From a bacterium (lineage in GTDB: Bacteria; Ratteibacteria; UBA8468): a DNA stretch of 8,453 bases. The notes below the pieces were generated by a model. The model did no database searches. It was not told where the DNA came from and was given only the letters and a program-made list of their open reading frames with translations. The stretch is from the NCBI GenBank assembly GCA_030630065.1, contig DAOVNU010000021.1, positions 1 through 8,453 on the forward strand. The letters run 5' to 3'. This document shows positions 1 to 6,649 of this stretch, one piece after another. The position numbers and the translations under genes are program-made. Position 1 is the stretch's first letter. Each line of letters starts with the position of its first letter.

Positions 1-530
1 AATTTTTCTTTGATATAATTGCTTATTTCTTTTAGGTTATTTGGAAGTCGCTTAGGAGGCTTAAAGCCAATATTCACAGTTTCATTATCGTTTAATGGAT
101 TTAGTTTTTCGATAAATCTTTCGTTAAAAAATCCAGTAGACTTTTTGTTAATTTCTTCATTAAGTACTTCTGAAAGCTGATCTGTAATTTCTGCAATTAC
201 AAGCAAACTAAAAAAATGCTCAAACACATCTGTTTTTTCAAATTTCTTATTTTGCTCTACAAATTTCGTTGTATCTATTACTCGCCCAATATAAATGCCA
301 CAATAATTCAGGTCTTCTATTTTCTTATCGGTAGATTGAACTTGAACTGAAAGGCATTTTAGTAAAATACTCTTTCCACTCCCCTTTGAACCAACAATTA
401 TACAATGCTTTGAGGGATTTTTGTATGTTGTAAAACCTGGCGGATTAGAAAAAAGTTGTTTCACTTCTTCAGATGTCATTGCTTCTCCACTTTTATAACT
501 AAAAGGATTTTTTTCTACCGGAACTTCCAC
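1..530 (-). CDS. P-loop ATPase, ORC-CDC6-like, N-terminal fragment (partial)
   Basis: The open frame runs from a GTG at 530 off the left edge, giving 176 complete codons with no stop. The GTG is chosen because GGAGGA lies 4 bases upstream; an in-frame ATG at 479 has no comparable ribosome binding site. A Walker A motif, GSKGSGKS followed by ILLKCLS, sits around residues 48-62. The segment before it (NPF near residue 8, then EEVKQLFSNPPGF) resembles the start of ORC-CDC6-family AAA ATPases as I remember them. These are bacterial relatives of archaeal/eukaryotic initiator ATPases, often found in accessory or defence-like loci. Walker B, sensors and any C-terminal effector domain lie outside the window, so the function cannot be stated. 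Two counted 60-base lines are about 30% GC, against 40-52% in counted lines of folD, which hints at a different origin. The P-loop NTPase call is firm; the subfamily is tentative. Confidence 0.72.
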   Translation of the reverse strand, partial: MEVPVEKNPFSYKSGEAMTSEEVKQLFSNPPGFTTYKNPSKHCIIVGSKGSGKSILLKCLSVQVQSTDKKIEDLNYCGIYIGRVIDTTKFVEQNKKFEKTDVFEHFFSLLVIAEITDQLSEVLNEEINKKSTGFFNERFIEKLNPLNDNETVNIGFKPPKRLPNNLKEISNYIKEK

Positions 531-952
531 TTAATCCTCCCTATATAAGTTTTTTGAACTATTTTCTCTGAAAAACCGCCAAGCAAAATATCGCCTAACG
601 TTGTATATGCGAATAAGTTGCACATATCCCTCCAATTTGGGGGTATATCCGACGTACTTCGGATATACATCTGTAGCCTAATTTCCTTAATTATTTTTAC
701 TTATCACCTCCCTTCTTTTCTAACCTGTCTAACAGGATGATGATCTTGTACCTTGTCAAGTTGAACTTCCTTTTAAGTACGCAATAAGCCCATAAGACTT
801 TCGATCTCTCACGGGGTAAACGCAGTCCCGTATTTAATACAAGATAAATCAAAAATGACATAGTCATTGCGAGTCCGCCTCAGGCGGACGTGGCAATCTG
901 ACACTTCTATGAAAAGAGAGATTCTTCCCCTGTATTAATATTAAATACGGGG
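531..952. other. 420-base non-coding stretch with hairpins and a repeat-like element
   Basis: I see no credible gene here on either strand; the longest start-to-stop runs I checked are under 20 codons. The left end carries the ribosome binding site of the ATPase gene (GGAGGA, minus strand, about 535-540). A cluster of complementary segments occupies about 603-668, a small hairpin (CCTGT/ACAGG) lies at 724-736, and a repeat-like element starts at about 854 and continues into folD. This stretch separates the AT-rich ATPase gene from the metabolic genes, so it may mark the edge of an inserted block. Confidence 0.6.
603..668. repeat. Overlapping inverted repeats with alternative pairings
   Basis: A perfect 10-base-pair stem joins 643-652 (GTATATCCGA) to 659-668 (TCGGATATAC) across a 6-base loop. 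A second stem joins 624-635 to 637-648 with one mismatch and one G-T pair. The two stems share bases 643-648, so both cannot form fully at once. GTATAT at 603-608 can also pair with ATATAC at 663-668, enclosing the second stem. The cluster lies upstream of the minus-strand ATPase gene, so it could be a leader structure, a cruciform-forming site or a remnant of a mobile repeat. Its role is unknown. Confidence 0.6.
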
Positions 953-970
953 TCAGAATGACATAGAAGT
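854..970. repeat. Repeat-like element flanked by 10-base direct repeats
   Basis: The 10-base sequence AATGACATAG occurs at 854-863 and again at 957-966. Between the copies lie a strong hairpin at 866-897 and a second hairpin at 921-959. The first has ATTGC/GCAAT outer arms and a perfect GTCCGCC/GGCGGAC inner stem with a TCA loop (873-889). ACTTCTATG at 903-911 is inverted as CATAGAAGT at 962-970. CCCGTATTTAATA at 827-839 is inverted as TATTAAATACGGG at 939-951. Elements of the form CATTGCGAG-hairpin-GGCAATCT are, from memory, common as dispersed repeats in genomes of uncultivated anaerobes. Only one copy is in this window, so dispersal is inferred. The right end lies inside the last codons of folD. 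Confidence 0.6.
921..959 (-). terminator. folD: Terminator-like hairpin overlapping the folD stop codon
   Basis: On the minus strand, ATTCT and CCCC pair with GGGG and AGAAT. Partly pairing AT-rich sequence lies inside, and CTCTCTTTTC follows the stem. The folD stop codon (953-955) sits within the 5' arm. The geometry fits an intrinsic terminator for fchA-folD, but the T-tract is interrupted, so efficiency is uncertain. Confidence 0.45.
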
Positions 971-1825
971 AATTTTCTGCAACTGTGCTGCTTCCAGGGT
1001 ATTCTTCAAGAGCATCGCAGTTGTTAACGGTCCTACTCCTCCTGGAACCGGGGTAATCCAGGATGCCTTTTCCTTTGCCTTTTCAAATTCTACATCCCCA
1101 AGAATTTTTCCTTCTACTCGGTTAATACCGACATCAATGACAATTGCTCCTTCCTTAATCCAATCTCCTTTGACCAGATGAGCTTTTCCTACGGCAACAA
1201 TAAGAACCTCTGCTTTTTTAACATACTCAGGCAGATTTCCTCTTTCTCCGGTAGCAATATGACAAACGGAGGTTGTAGCAAATTTATTTAAAAGGAGTAA
1301 AGCGGTGGGCTTGCCGACAATATCGGAATGCCCCACCATCACCACCTCTTTGCCATAAAGATTAATTCCCGTAATTTCAATCAGTTTCATAATCGCGGCG
1401 GCGGTACAGGGAATAAGTTTTGGTTTGCCATAGAGAACCCAACCCATATTGGCCGGATTGACTCCTTCCACATCTTTGTCCGGTGAAATCAGGGATTGAA
1501 CCCTGACGGTATCCATACCCGGAGGAAGAGGCAGTTGTAAGATAATGCCCGTTACATCCTCCTTCTGGTTTAACTGTTGGATATGGTTTATTACTTCTTT
1601 TTCCCCTAAGTTTTGTTCTAAGGTATGAAGTTCATATTTAATCTCTAACTTTTCACAATTTCTTTGCTGGGCACGGGTATAGACGGCTGAGGCAGGATTT
1701 TCCCCTACCTGCACCGCCACTAAGTTGGGAGAAATACCTTTTTCTTTTAGTGATTCTATCTCTTTTTTTAAACCTTCCTTAATTTCCCCGGCAATACTTT
1801 TCCCATCTAAGATTTTTGCGGCCAT
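953..1825 (-). CDS. folD: Methylenetetrahydrofolate dehydrogenase FolD, catalytic lysine replaced
   Basis: FolD is a cytosolic enzyme that normally oxidises 5,10-methylene-THF to methenyl-THF with NAD(P) and then hydrolyses that to 10-formyl-THF. At 290 residues it has the usual family length (288 in E. coli). Family motifs seen are NPAS (43-46), QLPLP (97-101), PDKDVEG (115-121), PCT near 139, a Rossmann stretch GHSDIVGKP near 165-173 and PVPGGVGP near the C-terminus. The active-site YxxxK motif reads Y49-TRA-Q53, so the lysine (Lys54 in E. coli) is glutamine, codon CAG at 1667-1669. The second Asp of KDVDG (Asp121 in E. coli) is Glu120. In characterised FolD enzymes the lysine is required for the cyclohydrolase step, so this one may act only as a dehydrogenase. 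The ATG start has AAGGAG 8 bases upstream, overlapping the fchA stop (TAAGGAG), which suggests translational coupling. The last residues, TSMSF, are encoded by the adjoining repeat element. Confidence 0.95.
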   Translation of the reverse strand: MAAKILDGKSIAGEIKEGLKKEIESLKEKGISPNLVAVQVGENPASAVYTRAQQRNCEKLEIKYELHTLEQNLGEKEVINHIQQLNQKEDVTGIILQLPLPPGMDTVRVQSLISPDKDVEGVNPANMGWVLYGKPKLIPCTAAAIMKLIEITGINLYGKEVVMVGHSDIVGKPTALLLLNKFATTSVCHIATGERGNLPEYVKKAEVLIVAVGKAHLVKGDWIKEGAIVIDVGINRVEGKILGDVEFEKAKEKASWITPVPGGVGPLTTAMLLKNTLEAAQLQKITSMSF

Positions 1826-1837
1826 TTTTCTTTCTCC

Positions 1838-2449
1838 TTATTCCATTAATTTTTCTACCCTTTTCTCTACCTTCCCCTCAACCTTCTTTCCCTCTTTAAG
1901 TAAAGAAGTAAGAGTTTTCCTTTTTTTTGCTACAAACTCCTTATCCTTGATACCGGCAAGGTTGATTTCTACATTGAGGGCAGCGGTTTCCAGAGCGGCT
2001 AAACTAAAAATGACCGAGACCCCGACATCGCTGATGAGATTACGATTTCCTTTCTCCACCAAATCCTGGTTTAATTTTAATAACTTAAAGGAAAGGTTCG
2101 CCACTTCAAAAGGAACTTTACTCGCATGGCAAAGCGCTTTTTGCATAACTTTGTTGCGTTCTTCTCCTTTTGGTAAGCGATAGGCATCGGAAATTTTACT
2201 ATAAGCGATGCTGTCCTCTTCGGTCAACCGACTTAACCTCTCCCTTAATTTTTCCGCTCTTTCCAATATTCGGGCAACACTCTTCTCTACTTTTTTGTAT
2301 TTTGGTTTACCGACAGTGAAGTTGGCGACCATACTTACCAGGCCGGCAGCCAATGCTCCCAAAAGAGCAGCGGCACTGCCCCCACCAGGGGTTGGGGATT
2401 TGGAGGCAAGTTTATCTAAATAACTCTTTAGAGATTTTTCCAGCCACAT
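1838..2449 (-). CDS. fchA: Methenyl-THF cyclohydrolase FchA (cyclodeaminase family)
   Basis: The 203-residue protein belongs to the formiminotransferase-cyclodeaminase/FchA family. It has the hallmark SPTPGGGSAAALLGALAA at 18-35, followed by LVSMVANFTVGKPKY and a mainly helical remainder. The late NLISDVGVSVIFSLAALETAALNVEINL is typical of the family. Members act as formimino-THF cyclodeaminases or, in several anaerobes and methylotrophs, as methenyl-THF cyclohydrolases (FchA) making 10-formyl-THF. No formiminotransferase domain or histidine-degradation gene is visible, and the next gene, 12 bases downstream, is folD, so the cyclohydrolase role is the better fit. It is first in the operon. 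The ATG at 2449 matches the family N-terminus but has no Shine-Dalgarno sequence. A strong promoter ends so close that the transcript would be nearly leaderless. Confidence 0.88.
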   Translation of the reverse strand: MWLEKSLKSYLDKLASKSPTPGGGSAAALLGALAAGLVSMVANFTVGKPKYKKVEKSVARILERAEKLRERLSRLTEEDSIAYSKISDAYRLPKGEERNKVMQKALCHASKVPFEVANLSFKLLKLNQDLVEKGNRNLISDVGVSVIFSLAALETAALNVEINLAGIKDKEFVAKKRKTLTSLLKEGKKVEGKVEKRVEKLME

Positions 2450-2459
2450 TTATTTGTGA

Positions 2460-2488
2460 ATAATATCACAAAACATATTTTGCGTCAA
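2460..2488 (-). promoter_or_regulatory. fchA: Sigma70-type promoter of fchA-folD
   Basis: On the minus strand, TTGACG (2483-2488) and TATTAT (2460-2465) are separated by exactly 17 bases. TG one base before the -10 box gives an extended -10. The predicted start is an A near 2453, only about 4 bases before the fchA ATG. No ribosome binding site fits in that leader, which agrees with the lack of one in the sequence. Confidence 0.7.
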
Positions 2489-2498
2489 TTTGCTGTGT

Positions 2499-2527
2499 TT
2501 GTCGTTACTTCTCTTTTATGTTAATAT
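2499..2527 (+). promoter_or_regulatory. Candidate promoter of the acetate-CoA ligase operon
   Basis: TTGTCG (2499-2504) and TAATAT (2522-2527) match the sigma70 boxes at 4 of 6 positions each, with a 17-base spacer. The predicted start falls near 2534, about 2 bases before the ATG at 2536. This favours that ATG over the one at 2518, which would lie upstream of the transcript start. The boxes are weaker than those of the opposing promoter. Confidence 0.4.
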
Positions 2528-2535
2528 TTCTTTTA

Positions 2536-4614
2536 ATGTTAGAAGCATTATTTTCTCCTCAATCTGTTGCGGTTATTGGTGCTTCATCCGATGAGACCAA
2601 GGTTGGAGGAAGCATCTTCAAAAATATCATTTCTGACTTCAAGGGCAAGGTCTTCCCGATTAATCCCAAAAGAAAAGAAATCTCCGGCTATCGCTGTTAC
2701 CCGGATATTGGTCTACTTCCTCAAAGTCCAGATTTAGCCATCATTGCTATCCCGGCAAAATTTGTTCCTTCGGTCTTAAAGGGCTGCGGTCGAAAGAAGG
2801 TAAAAGCAGCGATCATTATTTCTGCTGGATTCAAGGAATCCGGAGGAGAAGGAAGGGAATTAGAAAATGACATTAAAAAAATAGGAAAAGAATATGGCAT
2901 CCGCATCCTTGGCCCAAACTGCCTTGGTCTTATTAATACCTTCAGTAACTTGAATGCATCCTTTGCCAAGGATAAACCAGAAAAAGGAGAGATATCCTTA
3001 ATTTCACAATCCGGTGCTCTCTGTACCGCAATCCTGGACTGGGCAAAACTAAAGAGAATCGGTTTCTCCAAGTTTGTCAGTTTAGGAAATAAGTCCGATA
3101 TTAATGAGAGTGATTTGCTTTTGGCCTTTAAGGATGATAAAACAACGAAGGTTATCTGCGGCTATCTTGAAGATGTTGTGGATGGAGCCAAATTTATGAA
3201 GATCGCCAAGAGTGTTTCTAAAGAAAAACCTGTCCTTTTGATGAAGTCCGGCACCACACCCGAAGGAATAAAGGCTGCTTCTTCCCATACAGGAAGTTTA
3301 GCCGGCTCCGATAAGGCATATGAGTCAGCCTTTAAACAGAGCGGGGTAATCCGGGTCTATTCCTTAGAGGAGCTTTTTGATCTGGCCATTGGCTTTTGCT
3401 TCCAGCCTCTTCTTAAAGGAAATAAAATTGCGATCATTACAAATGCGGGAGGACCCGGCATCATTACCACCGACAGTTGTCAGAAGGAAGGTTTAAGATT
3501 AGCCTCCTTTGAAAAGGATACCCTGGAACTCCTCCATTCCCATCTACCACCTGCCTCCAACATCTATAATCCGGTTGACATTTTAGGGGATGCCTCTGCC
3601 TCCCTTTACAAATTGGTTTTAGAGACCATTTTAAAGGATAGAAATGTTGAGGGAGTGATTGTCCTCCTTACTCCGCAGGCAATGACCGAAATCGAGGAAA
3701 CGGGAAACGTTATTGTCGAGGTTTCTCAAAAGTCCAATAAGCCGATTCTCACCTCATTTATGGGAGAGGCAAGCATTAAAGAGACCGCCGATAATTTAAG
3801 GAAAAATAAAATTCCTAACTATTCATTCCCTGAAAGAGCAACAAGAACTTATGGCGCAATGGCAAGATATCGAGATTGGCTTCTTCTGCCCGAAGAGAAG
3901 CCGGTAGGATATAGAATCAAAAAGGAAAGGGTAAAACAGATACTAAACAGGGTAAGGAAAGAAAAAAGGGTAAACCTCTCCTCCTTTGAGGTAAAAGAAA
4001 TCCTCTCAAATTATGGAATCTCCTGCCCCAAGGAGAAACTGGCTAAAAGTCCGATAGAGGCAGAGAGGATTGCCAGCGAAATTGGCCTTCCGGTTGTTCT
4101 CAAAATAGCATCCCCGGAAATAATTCATAAGTCCGATATTGGAGGAGTAAAATTTGGGACAAAGAAAGGTGAAATAAAAGAACTGTTTGAGGTAATAATA
4201 GAAAAAGGAAGAAAACATTTTCCCAAAGCAAAAATCTGGGGGGTAACGATCCAGGAGATGGTTAAGGATGGGAAAGAGGTTATTTTAGGGATGAGCCGGG
4301 ACCTCCAGTTTGGCCCTTTAATAATGTTTGGTCTGGGAGGAATATATGTTGAAATCTTAAAGGATGTCTCATTCCGTATTGCTCCCATTACCCAAAGGGA
4401 AGCAAGAAGTATGATCGAAGAGATAAAATCATATCCTCTTCTCACCGGAGTAAGAGGAGAAGAAGCGGTAAAGATAGATTTAATTGTTGATGCTCTTCTC
4501 CGTCTTTCCCAGTTAGTTATTGATTTTCCGGAGATTTTAGAGATGGATATTAATCCGTTAAAGGTAAACAAAAAGAAAGCGATAGCCATTGACTATCGCC
4601 TGACAATCAAATAG
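2536..4614 (+). CDS. acd: Acetate-CoA ligase (ADP-forming), fused alpha and beta subunits
   Basis: This cytosolic enzyme interconverts acyl-CoA (typically acetyl-CoA), ADP and phosphate with the free acid, CoA and ATP, the energy-conserving end step of many anaerobic fermentations. In order (692-residue numbering) there is a CoA-binding Rossmann domain at about 5-125 (SVAVIGAS; GPNCLG near 126), then a CoA-ligase region with SQSGA near 158. Next come the phosphohistidine site SSHTGS (His251) and a third region with TNAGGPGI near 303. The C-terminal ATP-grasp domain spans about 470-690, with LPVVLKI...HKSDIGGV near 518-537 and MDINPL near 670. The alpha and beta parts are fused in one chain. 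An in-frame ATG at 2518 would add six residues (MLIFLL); I chose 2536 because it matches the family start (MLEALFSPQSVAVIGAS) and the predicted transcript start. Neither ATG has a Shine-Dalgarno sequence. Acetate is the likeliest substrate, but other acids cannot be excluded. Confidence 0.92.
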   Translation: MLEALFSPQSVAVIGASSDETKVGGSIFKNIISDFKGKVFPINPKRKEISGYRCYPDIGLLPQSPDLAIIAIPAKFVPSVLKGCGRKKVKAAIIISAGFKESGGEGRELENDIKKIGKEYGIRILGPNCLGLINTFSNLNASFAKDKPEKGEISLISQSGALCTAILDWAKLKRIGFSKFVSLGNKSDINESDLLLAFKDDKTTKVICGYLEDVVDGAKFMKIAKSVSKEKPVLLMKSGTTPEGIKAASSHTGSLAGSDKAYESAFKQSGVIRVYSLEELFDLAIGFCFQPLLKGNKIAIITNAGGPGIITTDSCQKEGLRLASFEKDTLELLHSHLPPASNIYNPVDILGDASASLYKLVLETILKDRNVEGVIVLLTPQAMTEIEETGNVIVEVSQKSNKPILTSFMGEASIKETADNLRKNKIPNYSFPERATRTYGAMARYRDWLLLPEEKPVGYRIKKERVKQILNRVRKEKRVNLSSFEVKEILSNYGISCPKEKLAKSPIEAERIASEIGLPVVLKIASPEIIHKSDIGGVKFGTKKGEIKELFEVIIEKGRKHFPKAKIWGVTIQEMVKDGKEVILGMSRDLQFGPLIMFGLGGIYVEILKDVSFRIAPITQREARSMIEEIKSYPLLTGVRGEEAVKIDLIVDALLRLSQLVIDFPEILEMDINPLKVNKKKAIAIDYRLTIK

Positions 4615-4625
4615 GAGGAGAAAAA

Positions 4626-5681
4626 ATGGTCTGTTTATATATTGCTTCGACAAGAGGCTATTCAGGGAAAAGTCTGACATCTCTCATCATTTCCTTAAAA
4701 TTGAAGGAGAGAAAAAGATTGGCTTACTTTAAGCCGGTGGGTACACTTCCGAAGAAGATAGGAGGAAAATTCATCGATGAAGATGCTTTGTTTATCAATA
4801 AATATCTGGGTTTAAGAGAAGATATTTCCCTTCTCTCTCCTGTAATCCGAACACCGCGGACAGCCTTAAAACTTCTTAAGAAAAGAGAAAATCTCCTTCC
4901 TTCCATCAAGAAGGCCTTCAATAAACTTTCCTCAGGCAAGGATATCGTTGTTGCCAGTGGAGCCGATTCCTTAGAGAGTGGCGCCTGCCTTGGTATTTCA
5001 GGAATAGATGTAGCCAGGGCATTAAAGGCGAAAGTTCTTCTTGTTTCTCTTTATACAGATGAACTCATTGCCGACGAAATCATTTTAGCCAAAAAGTTAT
5101 TAGGAGATAGTCTTTTAGGTGTAATCATCAATAAGGTTAAAGAAGGCAGAATAGACGATGTTAAAAAGATGATTATTCCCTGTCTTCAAGAGAGAAACAT
5201 TAAGGTATTGGGAATTATCCCGGAGGACAGAATCCTGGAGGCGGCAAGCATTGAAGAACTCACTGAGGAACTAAACGGGAAGGTTCTCTGTGCTAAGGAA
5301 AAGGGTAAGGAATTGGTGAAAAACTTCTCGGTGGGGGCGATGAGTATGGAAAGTGCTCTCCGCTACTTCCGCGCCCTTCCTGATAAGGTCGTTATTACCG
5401 GAGGAGACAGGGCTGATATCCAACTGGCGGCACTGGAGACAAATACCAAAGCCATTATTCTCACGGGAAATCTCTACCCTAATAGTCTTGTTCTCAGCAA
5501 GGCCGAAGAAATGGGAATTCCTTTTATCCTTGTTTCTACAGATACCTTAACTACCGTAGAAAGAATTGGGGAACTTTTAGGTAAGATGCGGGTAAGAAGT
5601 AAAACCAAGATTGAACGGGCAAAAAAACTCTTTGCCAAAAACTTAAATTTCTCCTTCCTCTTTAAAGAACTGAAATTATAA
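4626..5681 (+). CDS. BioD-like P-loop and DRTGG-domain protein (Pta N-terminal-like)
   Basis: The 351-residue protein matches the N-terminal, non-catalytic part of long phosphotransacetylases, a stand-alone family often labelled phosphotransacetylase family protein. Residues 1-200 form a dethiobiotin-synthetase-like P-loop domain. STRGYSGKS (8-16) sits where BioD has its modified P-loop, followed by YFKPVG (34-39). Residues about 207-320 form a DRTGG domain (VVITGGDRADIQLAAL at 255-270, then AIILTGNL). No phosphate acetyltransferase catalytic domain follows, so it should not be a Pta enzyme. The stop of the preceding ligase gene (TAG) overlaps this gene's ribosome binding site (AGGAGGAG, about 6 bases before the ATG), so the two are very likely co-translated. 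A regulatory or sensing role for acetyl-CoA/acetate flux is plausible but inferred from context. It ends 14 bases from the convergent sufB stop, with no obvious terminator between. Confidence 0.8.
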   Translation: MVCLYIASTRGYSGKSLTSLIISLKLKERKRLAYFKPVGTLPKKIGGKFIDEDALFINKYLGLREDISLLSPVIRTPRTALKLLKKRENLLPSIKKAFNKLSSGKDIVVASGADSLESGACLGISGIDVARALKAKVLLVSLYTDELIADEIILAKKLLGDSLLGVIINKVKEGRIDDVKKMIIPCLQERNIKVLGIIPEDRILEAASIEELTEELNGKVLCAKEKGKELVKNFSVGAMSMESALRYFRALPDKVVITGGDRADIQLAALETNTKAIILTGNLYPNSLVLSKAEEMGIPFILVSTDTLTTVERIGELLGKMRVRSKTKIERAKKLFAKNLNFSFLFKELKL

Positions 5682-5695
5682 AACCACCTCTTAGT

Positions 5696-6649
5696 TCATC
5701 GCAAAAGTCCTCTAATTATTATATCTACCGCCTCATTCTCACTTAAGCCCTTTACCATCAGGGCCTGGACTTGCTTTTTGTCTATGCTTCCTATCGCCGC
5801 TTCATGAGTAACTTTTGCTTTACTATTCGTAACCGAGACGAAAGGATAGGCCTTTGCTTTTCCTCTATCCTGAACAATTTCTTTACAATCAACATGCCCC
5901 CTTGCATAAGGAAAATTGGCAATTATCTCCCCAATTACCTCGCTCACAGCTTCATCTTTAACGATCACCCTGCTCTTTGCTAATCCTTTAGAGTAAGCTC
6001 CATTAAGATGAATCGTATCTTTTATCCTTATTTCATCCTTACTTTTTCCGTATACTTTTGCTAACAACTCACAGGTTGCATTGTCTTTTAAATCTAAACA
6101 ATAGTCAATATCCAACCTTCCCACAACCCCCTCAATCAAACTAAATTCACTTTTCATTCTGGAGTTTTCATCCATCCTTCCTTCCAAATGAGGAATAACC
6201 TCTGTCCCTCCATACTCTCCGTGATAGTGAACTTCATTGTATTCAAATTCCGAATTCTTACCGATGAATAATTTTGCCTGCATTCTATGAATTATCTTTT
6301 CTGCATTGGGAAAAATACAGTGAGCCAAAATTTTAACCTTAACATTATCTTCAATTATTAAATTCATATTTATCTTTTGCAGACCTCGCTTATGCAACAT
6401 TCCAAAACACAAATGGAGCGGCTTGGATATTTCGCAGCCCTTTTTGACCCTTAAATCAATATCCAGGCCGTCCTTTTTCTCCTTTGTTTTTACCTCAACC
6501 CCTTTCTCAACTATATTTTTATTTAAGACCTTATTTCTATCAACAAAAAGGTAAGAGGAATTTTGAGATTTTAAAATTTTTTTGTTCCCACCCAAATTTT
6601 TGTAAAATTTAAAAAGATTTTGAAACTCTTTAAAATATTTAGTTTTCAC
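5696..6649 (-). CDS. sufB: SufB/SufD-family Fe-S scaffold protein, short minimal form
   Basis: This is a SufBD-core protein of 317 residues, much shorter than E. coli SufB (about 495), and about the size of archaeal/anaerobe SufB of the minimal SufCB (SMS) type. It would form a complex with SufC and act as scaffold for Fe-S cluster assembly in the cytosol. The C-terminal core holds Cys255 (GHVDCKEIV), apparently in the position of the conserved SufB cysteine. It also holds THEAAIGSI (His282, Glu283), matching the HEA segment of SufB, and KGLSENEAVDIIIRGL at the end. The beta-helix-like middle contains HYHGEYGGTEVIPHLEGR. The start is GTG at 6649, overlapping the sufC 3' end by 11 bases; the ribosome binding site is weak, so translation probably depends on coupling to sufC. 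No SufD, SufS, SufU or SufE gene is seen nearby. Confidence 0.85.
   Translation of the reverse strand: MKTKYFKEFQNLFKFYKNLGGNKKILKSQNSSYLFVDRNKVLNKNIVEKGVEVKTKEKKDGLDIDLRVKKGCEISKPLHLCFGMLHKRGLQKINMNLIIEDNVKVKILAHCIFPNAEKIIHRMQAKLFIGKNSEFEYNEVHYHGEYGGTEVIPHLEGRMDENSRMKSEFSLIEGVVGRLDIDYCLDLKDNATCELLAKVYGKSKDEIRIKDTIHLNGAYSKGLAKSRVIVKDEAVSEVIGEIIANFPYARGHVDCKEIVQDRGKAKAYPFVSVTNSKAKVTHEAAIGSIDKKQVQALMVKGLSENEAVDIIIRGLLR

Noticed and set aside
593..766. Possible integron attC site: GCCTAAC at 593-599 fits RYYYAAC and GTTGAAC at 760-766 fits GTTRRRY.
   Set aside because: The two ends are not complementary, the 174-base span is longer than a usual attC, and no matching inner boxes or integrase gene are visible.
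811..831. Short inverted repeat ACGGG/CCCGT with an 11-base loop.
   Set aside because: Five base pairs with a long loop is expected by chance at this length and has no T-tract or conserved context.
1725..2423. Plus-strand open frames opposite folD and fchA (152 and 71 codons).
   Set aside because: They are antisense shadows of well-supported genes; their translations show no recognisable family pattern and they lack ribosome binding sites.
4125..4589. 154-codon minus-strand open frame within the acetate-CoA ligase gene.
   Set aside because: It lies wholly opposite the conserved ATP-grasp domain and shows no family motif, so it is a by-product of that coding sequence.
5682..5695. Possible bidirectional terminator between the convergent DRTGG and sufB genes.
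   Set aside because: The 14-base gap and its flanks contain no stem with a T-tract that I can find.
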